8,166 nt of DNA. Source: Ruminococcus sp. (GTDB taxonomy: Bacteria; Bacillota; Clostridia; Oscillospirales; Ruminococcaceae). The notes below the pieces were generated by a model. That model had not been told where the DNA came from. It did no database searches and saw nothing but the letters and a program-made list of their open reading frames with translations. The number at the start of each line of letters is the position of its first letter. Position 1 is the stretch's first letter. The stretch is from contig DNLQ01000201.1 in assembly GCA_003488415.1 (NCBI GenBank), positions 1 through 8,166 on the forward strand, in the 5' to 3' direction. This document shows, one piece after another, positions 1-5,563 of the stretch. The position numbers and the translations under genes were made by a program.

Positions 1-652
1 TGATCTCGCCCATGAGCCAGAAATCAGGCTTCTTGCCCTTGCAGAAGCTTCTTATGCGCTTGAAGAAATCGAAGTCGACGCAGTCAGCGGCATCAAAACG
101 GATACCGTCAATGCGGAAATGCTCTATCCAGTAATTGACGGCATCAATGATATGATCGCAGACGCCGACATTGCGCAGATTGAGCTTGACGAGGTTATAG
201 TGACCGTTCCAGCCTTCATACCAGAAGGGATCGCCGCAGGGGGAAGGCCCTCCGAAGTTGAGATTCTGGAACCAGCCGCAGTACCCGCTGCTCTGTCCCT
301 TTTCCTGTATATCCACGAACTGCGGGAACTTTCTGCCTACATGGTTGAATACTCCGTCAAGTATCACACGTATCCCGGCTTCATGGAGCTTGTCGCATAT
401 ATTCTTAAAGGACGCATTGTCGCCAAGTCTGCGGTCAATGGTCTTATAGTCTATGGTATCGTATCCATGCTCCACTGACTCAAAGACAGGTCCGAAGTAT
501 ACAGCATCCACGCTCATTTCCTTCAGGTGAGGTATCCATTCCAGCACCTTGTCAAGACGGTGTACAACGGCTCCTCCGTCATTGAACTTCGGAGCGCCGC
601 AGAAACCCAGAGGGTATATATGATAGATTATTGCGTCATCATACCAGTTCAT
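1..652 (-). CDS. GH13 alpha-amylase-family glycosidase, N-terminal part (runs off left edge)
   Basis: This is the first 217 residues of a glycoside hydrolase family 13 enzyme, expected to cleave alpha-glucosidic bonds of starch, glycogen or maltodextrins. The (beta/alpha)8 barrel begins almost at the N-terminus. Region I is DGVFNH at residues 99-104. The fifth conserved region is LVKLN at 154-158, resembling the MPKLN of cyclomaltodextrinase/neopullulanase-type members. Region II is GIRFD at 183-187, with D187 the expected nucleophile, and region III is MGE at 214-216, with E216 the expected acid/base. No signal peptide is present, so the enzyme is inferred to be cytoplasmic. AAAGGAG at 664-670 lies 11 bases from the chosen ATG. 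An in-frame TTG two codons earlier (656-658) has a tighter 5-base spacing and is a real alternative start. The gene lies 26 bases after the HD gene with no terminator between, so co-transcription is likely. Region IV and the C-terminus lie outside the window, so subfamily and specificity cannot be fixed. Confidence 0.93.
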   Translation of the reverse strand, partial: MNWYDDAIIYHIYPLGFCGAPKFNDGGAVVHRLDKVLEWIPHLKEMSVDAVYFGPVFESVEHGYDTIDYKTIDRRLGDNASFKNICDKLHEAGIRVILDGVFNHVGRKFPQFVDIQEKGQSSGYCGWFQNLNFGGPSPCGDPFWYEGWNGHYNLVKLNLRNVGVCDHIIDAVNYWIEHFRIDGIRFDAADCVDFDFFKRIRSFCKGKKPDFWLMGEI

Positions 653-663
653 ATCCAAATTAA

Positions 664-670
664 CTCCTTT
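664..670 (-). promoter_or_regulatory. Ribosome binding site of the GH13 gene
   Basis: AAAGGAG on the minus strand, in the 26-base gap between the HD gene and the GH13 gene. It is 11 bases from the ATG at 652 and 5 bases from an in-frame TTG at 658, so it leaves the exact start ambiguous by two codons. Confidence 0.7.
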
Positions 671-678
671 ATAAAAAA

Positions 679-1275
679 TCACTTTGTGCTGCCTTCCAGG
701 AAGTAGGCAGCCTCCATGTCGGCAACGTTCAGCGCCAGTGCAAGAGGGTACATCTCCAGCGCCCTGCCGATACTGTTCTTGTCCTCAGTACCTGAGAAAC
801 CCATATGATACCTGATAGCAAAAGCCTCGTCACGGGTAAGTCTGTCCTCACCGTAGAGAAAGCCGGAGATTATGTATACTGACTTCTCACCGTGTCCGTA
901 GGGAAGAGTATCGTTTATGGCATAGCACGGCACCTTCTCCCACTGTCCGGTAGTCTCGTTTTTCTTGTTGCGCATCTCTGTGGTATAAAAGTTCACCTTG
1001 CATACGTCGTGAAGAAGCGCAACGATAGCGATAGTCTCCTCGGAGTAATCCATACCGTAAAGCTCCTTTGTCCTCGGACGTGCAAGGTAGTCTTTAAGGC
1101 AGTGATATACATTAAGGCTGTGCTGTACCAGTCCGCCTTCATATGCTCCGTGATAGCGTGTAGAGCTGGGAGCGGTAAAGAAGTCGCTTTTCTTCAGGTA
1201 TTCCAGCAGTTTATCAGCACCGCTGCGCTTGATATTTTCGGTGTATATCTTTATAAATTCCTCTTTGGCTGTCAT
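679..1275 (-). CDS. HD-domain metal-dependent phosphohydrolase, YhaM-like HD module
   Basis: A 198-residue protein that is essentially one HD domain. The metal-binding residues are visible in order: H52 (in a GGLVQH motif), the H89-D90 doublet (LLHDVCK), H128, H157 and D186. The HGAYEGGLVQH stretch at 42-52 recalls the HD domain of YhaM-type 3'-5' exoribonucleases. This protein has no N-terminal OB-fold, so it is a single-domain relative and its substrate (nucleotide, cyclic nucleotide or RNA) cannot be assigned. It has no signal peptide or membrane segment and should be cytoplasmic. The frame is open 20 codons further upstream, but that extension would run through the promoter at 1307-1335. 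AAAGGAG at 1283-1289 sits 7 bases before the ATG used here. The gene has its own promoter and is followed closely by the GH13 gene, probably in one transcript. Confidence 0.88.
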   Translation of the reverse strand: MTAKEEFIKIYTENIKRSGADKLLEYLKKSDFFTAPSSTRYHGAYEGGLVQHSLNVYHCLKDYLARPRTKELYGMDYSEETIAIVALLHDVCKVNFYTTEMRNKKNETTGQWEKVPCYAINDTLPYGHGEKSVYIISGFLYGEDRLTRDEAFAIRYHMGFSGTEDKNSIGRALEMYPLALALNVADMEAAYFLEGSTK

Positions 1276-1282
1276 AGCACAG

Positions 1283-1289
1283 CTCCTTT
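1283..1289 (-). promoter_or_regulatory. Ribosome binding site deciding the HD-protein start
   Basis: AAAGGAG on the minus strand with a 7-base spacer to the ATG at 1275. It supports the internal start over the longer reading frame, whose first codon lies inside the -35 hexamer of the gene's promoter. Confidence 0.8.
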
Positions 1290-1306
1290 CTGTCGGGTAT
1301 ATGATT

Positions 1307-1335
1307 ATTATACCACAAATGCGATAATAATTCAA
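1307..1335 (-). promoter_or_regulatory. Sigma-A-type promoter of the HD-GH13 transcript
   Basis: On the minus strand, TTGAAT (-35, 1330-1335) and a perfect TATAAT (-10, 1307-1312) are separated by 17 bases. Transcription would begin near 1300, giving a leader of about 25 bases that carries the ribosome binding site of the HD gene. Confidence 0.8.
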
Positions 1336-1350
1336 CTATTTCATTTCAAA

Positions 1351-1370
1351 GTTTCCGGATCTCCGGAAAC
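1351..1370 (-). terminator. Possible weak intrinsic terminator of the 1406-1945 gene
   Basis: A perfect 8-bp inverted repeat (GTTTCCGG / CCGGAAAC) with a 4-base loop begins 35 bases after the stop codon of the upstream gene. On the minus strand it is followed only by CTTTGAAATG, a poor U-tract, so it would terminate weakly at best. Because it lies 15 bases upstream of the HD promoter's -35 box, it could instead be a regulator binding site. Confidence 0.4.
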
Positions 1371-1405
1371 CGGCAGGATCTTTCACTTTCAGTGCAGAGC
1401 CTTCA

Positions 1406-1945
1406 TCACAATCCGAGTTCCCTGTAATCCTCCGGGATGAAACGGTGATAGGAGATATGGCAGCCGCCGTCCATACACGGTTCGGCAGTAAGGCAGTAAA
1501 CGTACTCATCAGGTATGCCGTCGGTAAACCGCACTGCAAGATCGACCTCTTCGCTGTCAGGCTGACATACCTCTACTGAATCCGACCACTTCCGGAATAG
1601 TCCGACGACTTCATCAGCGGAGCTGACATGGGAACGAACTGTCTCTATAAGCTCAGAGATGAAGTCCTGAACGCCGTCCAGTTTTTCATGCACATAAGCC
1701 GTTCCCTCTGGCGGGATAGTGATACAGTACCCGCCTGATACCGGACGGGCTGTCAGTACTCCGAGACGAGGTGACACCTCCCGGCAGAACCTTTCCCACA
1801 CCTGCTCCGTCCATGGCTCACCTGCAAGATGCTCAAGGGTGGAAAGCATATAGTTCAGGCTCATGGGACGTCCGCTGTAGCCCAGCTTTATCTGCGCCTC
1901 GTGTATATTGTCTGTCAGATTTTTTTCAAGTCTTTCAAATGACAT
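1406..1945 (-). CDS. Conserved hypothetical protein, possibly DUF3877 family
   Basis: A 179-residue soluble protein with no signal peptide, membrane segment or catalytic motif that I can name. The N-terminus (FERLEKNLTDNIHEAQIKLG, residues 3-22) is helical and reminds me of the Clostridia-restricted DUF3877 family, but that is recollection, not a search result. The middle (about 45-85) contains a Trp/Arg-rich stretch followed by a beta-like GGYCITIPPEG segment. The C-terminal third is acidic with clustered Cys (C148, C155, C161 by approximate count) and ends in YHRFIPEDYRELGL. The start is firm: GGAGGT at 1951-1956 lies 5 bases before the ATG. It stands alone between the cellulase terminator and the HD promoter, so it must have its own promoter in the roughly 65 bases upstream. 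I see only weak hexamers there. No function is proposed. Confidence 0.85.
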   Translation of the reverse strand: MSFERLEKNLTDNIHEAQIKLGYSGRPMSLNYMLSTLEHLAGEPWTEQVWERFCREVSPRLGVLTARPVSGGYCITIPPEGTAYVHEKLDGVQDFISELIETVRSHVSSADEVVGLFRKWSDSVEVCQPDSEEVDLAVRFTDGIPDEYVYCLTAEPCMDGGCHISYHRFIPEDYRELGL

Positions 1946-2008
1946 AGTTTACCTCCGTGATCTGTCTGCATCGTATTATTATCGTTCCGATCGTATGAAC
2001 GGGATCTG

Positions 2009-2044
2009 TTAAAAATCCCGGAGCAGCTGCTGAACTGCTCCGGG
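2009..2044 (-). terminator. Intrinsic terminator of the cellulase gene
   Basis: On the minus strand a perfect 10-bp stem, CCCGGAGCAG (2035-2044) with CTGCTCCGGG (2017-2026), encloses an 8-base loop and is followed by A and then TTTTT (2011-2015). It starts 13 bases after the cellulase stop codon and marks the end of a single-gene transcript. Confidence 0.92.
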
Positions 2045-2057
2045 AGATGTGTTGTAC

Positions 2058-4445
2058 TTACTTTTTAAGGGGCAGGTCAGTCTGCTTCAGCAATGAAGCA
2101 TCCACCTTCTGAATGGTTATAGCATCTGTTCCGGTGATACCTTCCGTTCCGTCAACATCTGCGTTGATAAGTCCGGTCTCGGAAAGTCCGTACTTGCTCT
2201 TGTTTGCAACATACTGAAGAACTGAAACACAGTCGGCTACATTTACCTTTGTATCGCAGTTCGCATCGCCGTAGAATACATTTCCGGGTACAGAGCCGGT
2301 TGCAGGAACTTCTGCATCTGTAGGCTTGGGCGCATCTGTTACAGGTGAAGCTGTGGGTACAGGAGCATCTGTAGGCTTTGGAGCTTCGGTCTTTGGCTGC
2401 GGATCTGAGCCTGCGGATGTAGGCTTCTGTGCAGCACTTCCGAGACCTGATTCAAATGTACCGTCAGGTTCTTCGCCGTAATACAGCTTGCCGTTGATAT
2501 AAACAGGAACGTACTTGCTTACTATTCCGTGTACAACGCCGTCCTTATCAGTCTCGCCCTTAGCTGTTGCAAGAGTCTTGAAGGAAGGATCGTTCGAGGA
2601 ATCCCAGCCGCTGCCGTAATCCGGCATTACAAGTGCAAGGAGTATCTCACACTGCTGCATACCCTCTGATACAGGGAGGCAGGCTCTTCCGTCAGGGAAC
2701 GTTACCTCAACGTAGTAGATGTCTCCGTCATAGTGCTTTATTCCGGAGATAGTTGCAGGTGTGACTCCGTTTGCAGCGTACATCTCAGACTGGTTTCTGT
2801 CGCAGCGGATAACAACGTCCTCAGGATTCTTTCCGGCAGCCTTTACCTCGCTGAGATCCATATAATAGCGGAATGAGAGATTGTCCTGACGTCTTGCCGG
2901 CCATGCGGAGTGGTTTGTGAGCTTGCAGCTTACGGTCTGTCCGGAGCTGTCGCCTGTCTTTGCCTGTACCTCCACGTAGAACTCAGGGCCGTCATGCTCC
3001 TCGGCAGGCGGGAATGACGGATCAGATGTTCCGCCGTACTTGTCTATCATCTTGCAGAGAAGAGCTGTAAATCCGGCATTGTAGTCGGTGGCTACCTCGT
3101 TGTTTATGTAGTTGTTTCTGTCGTCAACGTATGAACCGTCCTCAGCAGGGCCTCCTACCAGTGCGCCGTAGAGAATATGGCGGTTCTGTGCGGGAGTATA
3201 GATATCGTTCTTCCAGGAACCGTGAGCGCCTCTGTGGTGAGCGTTGTGTGCTGACTTCTCACCGAATCCCACAACGTAGCTCTGCTTCAGGGGGTTATCG
3301 CCAAGAGCATAGTTTATCTGGTTCTCATAGAACTCCTCTGCTCCGGCAGGCACCTTGTCCTTGAGTACAGTATCCGAAGCGCAGGCAACGATGAAGCCCG
3401 CTGTCTCGGCGTATCTCAGACAGCCCCAGTTGTGGACATACGCTGCCTTTCCGTCCATTTTCTTAATGGTATTTATCATATAGTCTACGTGCTTCTCAAC
3501 ACGGGCTATATAGGTGGGATCGTTGGTATTCTGAGCATAGAGCAGCATTCCGCCCTGCATTGTATCATCCCAGCACTGACACCAGGTATACTTCAGCTCG
3601 TCAGAGCCAAGCTCTGTATCGAGATTGGGTATATAGGACTTTGCCTTATCCAGATAGTCAGCTTTGCCTGTAGCCTTGTAAAGCCAGTTTGCAGCCCAGA
3701 ACAGCTCGTCATAGAAGTGGCTTGAACGGTAGAAGCCTGAAGCGTTGCTGTCATTGTATACACTATCGCTCCTGGAAGCATCAGCCAGCTTGAACAGGTT
3801 TTCAGCGTGCTTAATATAGGAAGCAGTCTTTGAGCTGTCGATCCTGCCGTCAAGTGCAAGGCTTCCGGCAGCCAGTGCAGCAGCCATTCCGCCGAATACG
3901 CATGAGCAGCCCTTTGATGACTTGAATATCTCTCTTGTGTCAGCATAGCTTCCGCCTGCATCCTCCATACCGTACTGGTATACCTCTACAGGTCCCCACC
4001 AGGTATGATCCTGTGTGCCGTTGCCCACCTGGAATACAGCCTCGTCGCCAAGGTCGCAGTCAGCAAGATAGTCCATTACGAACTCCAGATTGTTCACGTA
4101 GTTCTGAAGCTCTCCGGACTTCTCAACTCCGTCGGGATACTGATAGAGTCCCCACGCCAGCATAGCAGCAGAGTAAGACATCGGCAGATTGAACTTTACA
4201 TGGTCTCCGGCATCGTACCATCCGCCCTTGATCTCGTCGATCATGGTGGAATCGGCACGCCACTCAACACGGTTCCATGACGGCAGAGGACCTGCCTGCT
4301 GGCACTCGTAGAAGTAAAGAGACATCTGCAATACGTCGGCGTAGTTATAAGCGCCGGCAGCATTTACGGGAGCGATCGGTACAGCTCCCACGGAAGCGGC
4401 AAGCATTGCTGCCGAAAGCGCTCCCGAAACGATTTTCTTGTACAT
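2058..4445 (-). CDS. Secreted cellulosomal GH9 cellulase: GH9 - CBM3c - linker - dockerin
   Basis: A 795-residue cellulase expected to cut beta-1,4-glucan with inversion. A Sec signal peptide (residues 1-29 or 30, ending VNA-A) is followed by a GH9 domain at about 33-472. Within it, DAGD at 78-81 supplies the catalytic base, HHRGAHGS at 403-410 is the family His/Arg motif, and E450 in NNEVATDYNAG is the general acid. A CBM3c-like module (about 487-660) ends with YVPVYINGKLYYGEEP. A fused CBM3c is known to confer processivity on GH9 endoglucanases (theme B). A Pro/Thr/Asp linker (about 673-717) leads to a type I dockerin (726-790), so the enzyme should attach to a scaffoldin cohesin. Dockerin loop 1 (D727, N729, D731, N735, D738) is canonical. 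Loop 2 (D763, D765, T767, T771, D774) has Thr at two usual Asn/Asp positions. AGGAGAG at 4452-4458 picks this ATG over one nine codons earlier. It has its own promoter and terminator. Confidence 0.96.
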   Translation of the reverse strand: MYKKIVSGALSAAMLAASVGAVPIAPVNAAGAYNYADVLQMSLYFYECQQAGPLPSWNRVEWRADSTMIDEIKGGWYDAGDHVKFNLPMSYSAAMLAWGLYQYPDGVEKSGELQNYVNNLEFVMDYLADCDLGDEAVFQVGNGTQDHTWWGPVEVYQYGMEDAGGSYADTREIFKSSKGCSCVFGGMAAALAAGSLALDGRIDSSKTASYIKHAENLFKLADASRSDSVYNDSNASGFYRSSHFYDELFWAANWLYKATGKADYLDKAKSYIPNLDTELGSDELKYTWCQCWDDTMQGGMLLYAQNTNDPTYIARVEKHVDYMINTIKKMDGKAAYVHNWGCLRYAETAGFIVACASDTVLKDKVPAGAEEFYENQINYALGDNPLKQSYVVGFGEKSAHNAHHRGAHGSWKNDIYTPAQNRHILYGALVGGPAEDGSYVDDRNNYINNEVATDYNAGFTALLCKMIDKYGGTSDPSFPPAEEHDGPEFYVEVQAKTGDSSGQTVSCKLTNHSAWPARRQDNLSFRYYMDLSEVKAAGKNPEDVVIRCDRNQSEMYAANGVTPATISGIKHYDGDIYYVEVTFPDGRACLPVSEGMQQCEILLALVMPDYGSGWDSSNDPSFKTLATAKGETDKDGVVHGIVSKYVPVYINGKLYYGEEPDGTFESGLGSAAQKPTSAGSDPQPKTEAPKPTDAPVPTASPVTDAPKPTDAEVPATGSVPGNVFYGDANCDTKVNVADCVSVLQYVANKSKYGLSETGLINADVDGTEGITGTDAITIQKVDASLLKQTDLPLKK

Positions 4446-4451
4446 AGTACA

Positions 4452-4458
4452 CTCTCCT
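4452..4458 (-). promoter_or_regulatory. Ribosome binding site deciding the cellulase start
   Basis: AGGAGAG on the minus strand, 6 bases before the ATG at 4445. It places translation at the MYKK start of a normal signal peptide. The upstream in-frame ATGs at 4463 and 4472 have no such site. Confidence 0.82.
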
Positions 4459-4469
4459 CTCATGTTATT

Positions 4470-4489
4470 CACAGCCGTACCCGGCTGTG
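4470..4489 (-). repeat. Perfect hairpin in the cellulase 5' UTR
   Basis: CACAGCCG and CGGCTGTG form an 8-bp perfect stem with a 4-base loop, located between the predicted transcription start and the ribosome binding site. No U-tract follows, so it is not a terminator. It could stabilise the mRNA 5' end or be an operator that blocks the early transcript. Confidence 0.7.
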
Positions 4490-4511
4490 TCCCTCATGTA
4501 TACTACTTTTT

Positions 4512-4540
4512 ATTTTAATCTATTGCAACAGAAAAGTCAA
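4512..4540 (-). promoter_or_regulatory. Sigma-A-type promoter of the cellulase gene
   Basis: On the minus strand, TTGACT (-35, 4535-4540) and TAAAAT (-10, 4512-4517) are spaced by 17 bases. Transcription would begin near 4505, giving a leader of about 60 bases that holds the hairpin at 4470-4489. Confidence 0.82.
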
Positions 4541-4548
4541 GTCATTGT

Positions 4549-4589
4549 CGGTCATTTTATGCACATCTGACCGATTATTGCGGTCAGAT
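4549..4589. repeat. CGGTCA repeat cluster and 9-bp inverted repeat upstream of the cellulase promoter
   Basis: Part of the 305-base divergent spacer. CGGTCA occurs at 4549-4554 and 4581-4586 in the same orientation, 32 bases apart, and inverted at 4568-4573. The last two belong to a perfect 9-bp inverted repeat (ATCTGACCG, 4565-4573; CGGTCAGAT, 4581-4589) with a 7-base centre. The cluster begins 9 bases upstream of the cellulase -35 box, a usual place for an activator or repressor site. No bound regulator is visible in the window. Confidence 0.5.
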
Positions 4590-4667
4590 CCACGATCAGC
4601 CGTGCAAAAAAGAAGCTGTCCCCTTTCATATCATAAAGCCGCAGACCGGAACTTTCTTCTGGATAAA

Positions 4668-4706
4668 GACTGTCAATGCCTTTTGAATAAAATGATTGAC
4701 TGTCAA
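4668..4706. repeat. Paired GACTGTCAA repeats, one overlapping the operon's -35 box
   Basis: The 9-mer GACTGTCAA occurs at 4668-4676 and 4698-4706, exactly 30 bases apart. The second copy is extended to the near-perfect palindrome TTGAC-T-GTCAA (4696-4706), whose left arm is the promoter's -35 hexamer. A protein bound here would block RNA polymerase. The operon encodes an ArsR-type repressor two genes in, so autoregulation is a natural guess, but the motif is not a classic SmtB operator. Confidence 0.45.
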
Positions 4707-4724
4707 CAGGAAATGTGATATAAT
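4696..4724 (+). promoter_or_regulatory. Sigma-A-type promoter of the plus-strand operon
   Basis: TTGACT (-35, 4696-4701), a 17-base spacer and a perfect TATAAT (-10, 4719-4724). Transcription would begin near 4731, about 20 bases before the first start codon. It is divergent from the cellulase promoter. Confidence 0.86.
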
Positions 4725-4750
4725 ATAAAGATAAAAGGGAGGGCGGATCT

Positions 4751-5197
4751 ATGGAGTTCTTTATTGCGCTTATTGTGATCATCGTGCTGCTCAAGATACT
4801 TGGTGTCAGCAACGAGGCTATCGCCCTTGGCGGCCTCGGACTCATTGTTCTCATCATAGTCGGGACAGCCCTTATGTTTGCATTTATGTGCATTTCAATG
4901 ATCTTCTGCCGCAGGAGAGATGCTGTTTTTACCCGTATCGACTCTTCACGCAGCGGAAGAATGAAGGTTGCATATTATACTGTTGACGGTGAGGAATATC
5001 CGTGTGTGTTCCCGAGTGAAATGATACTGACTGACAAGATGTACCGCAGCGACCGCAGCGGTAAGGTGCTGTTCAATAAATACTGGAACTGCGTCTACGA
5101 TAAGTGGTGCATCATCACCTGCATCGTGGGACTGCTGTGCTTCGGGGCGGCTTCGGTATTCACACTGTCTGTGATAATCTCTGTACTATATCTCTGA
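4751..5197 (+). CDS. Small membrane protein with a soluble beta-rich loop (possibly DUF3592-like)
   Basis: A 148-residue protein with three hydrophobic segments: about 3-18, 25-53 and 118-148. The segment between the second and third (about 54-116) is hydrophilic, with an RRR cluster at its start and an alternating pattern, KVAYYTVDGEEYPCVFPSE, that looks beta-stranded. This layout, including the vdGeeY core, resembles DUF3592-type membrane proteins; I hold that weakly, as it rests on pattern memory. By the positive-inside rule the Arg-rich start of the loop suggests a cytoplasmic loop. GGGAGGG at 4737-4743 lies 7 bases from the ATG. It is the first gene of the operon, 18 bases ahead of the metal-sensing repressor, so it could be part of that response, but nothing in it is an evident metal transporter motif. 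Function unknown. Confidence 0.85.
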   Translation: MEFFIALIVIIVLLKILGVSNEAIALGGLGLIVLIIVGTALMFAFMCISMIFCRRRDAVFTRIDSSRSGRMKVAYYTVDGEEYPCVFPSEMILTDKMYRSDRSGKVLFNKYWNCVYDKWCIITCIVGLLCFGAASVFTLSVIISVLYL

Positions 5198-5215
5198 TCG
5201 GAAGGAAGTTGAAAA

Positions 5216-5563
5216 ATGGAAGAACATACCTGCGGCTGCGGAGTACACAAGGATATTGTAGAAAAGGTCTCAAAGGTAATGCCGGACGAGGAGATACTTT
5301 ATGAAGCGGCGGAGCTGCTGAAGGTCTTCGGCGACTCCACAAGGATACGCATAATATTCGTTCTGTGTCAGAGTGAGATGTGCGTGTGTGACATCGCCGA
5401 TCTGCTCGGTATGACTCAGTCCGCTATCTCGCATCAGCTTCGTGTGCTGAAGCAGGCAAGACTCGTTTCCTCACGCCGTGACGGCAAGACTATATTCTAT
5501 TCACTGTGCGATTCACACGTACAGAAGATATTCTATTCAGCAATGGAGCACGTAATGGAATGA
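5216..5563 (+). CDS. ArsR/SmtB-family metal-sensing transcriptional repressor
   Basis: A 115-residue winged-helix repressor of the ArsR/SmtB family, whose members leave DNA when they bind metal. The recognition helix lies at about 67-80 (TQSAISHQLRVLKQ) and the wing at about 84-96 (VSSRRDGKTIFYS). Both classical metal sites look present. The alpha-3N site would use H4, C6, C8 and/or H11 from the N-terminal tail plus C56-V-C58 in SEMCVCDIADLL, as in CadC. The alpha-5 site is D99-x-H101-x10-H112-x2-E115, the exact SmtB/CzrA spacing. This predicts Zn(II) and possibly Cd(II)/Pb(II) sensing. AAGGAAG at 5202-5208 precedes the ATG by 7 bases. The stop overlaps the next gene's start (ATGA), so the repressor and the amidohydrolase are translationally coupled. 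No cation efflux pump or metallothionein gene adjoins it, which is unusual for the family. Confidence 0.95.
   Translation: MEEHTCGCGVHKDIVEKVSKVMPDEEILYEAAELLKVFGDSTRIRIIFVLCQSEMCVCDIADLLGMTQSAISHQLRVLKQARLVSSRRDGKTIFYSLCDSHVQKIFYSAMEHVME

Noticed and set aside
892..1440. Long plus-strand open frame (182 codons)
   Set aside because: It is antisense to the HD gene and its promoter, has no ribosome binding site and gives no recognisable protein; the minus-strand frame has a full HD motif set.
1960..2010. Possible promoter for the 1406-1945 gene (TTCATA with TACGAT on the minus strand)
   Set aside because: Both hexamers match consensus at only four of six positions with an 18-base spacer; too weak to annotate.
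2290..2440. Short repeats encoding PKPTDA in the cellulase as a DNA repeat element
   Set aside because: They are explained by the low-complexity Pro/Thr/Asp interdomain linker of the cellulase.
3593..3961. Minus-strand open frame inside the cellulase
   Set aside because: It is an out-of-frame shadow of the GH9 coding sequence, which is intact through this stretch with all catalytic motifs in one frame.
4552..4893. Minus-strand 113-codon frame as an intact gene
   Set aside because: Its first half lies antisense under the plus-strand membrane-protein gene, which has a good promoter, ribosome binding site and membrane-protein composition. Only the tail in the spacer was kept, as a low-interest remnant.
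5506..5559. Longer N-terminus for the amidohydrolase, starting inside the repressor gene
   Set aside because: The added 18 residues are repressor codons read in another frame, and the ATGA overlap start lies right before the first barrel strand.
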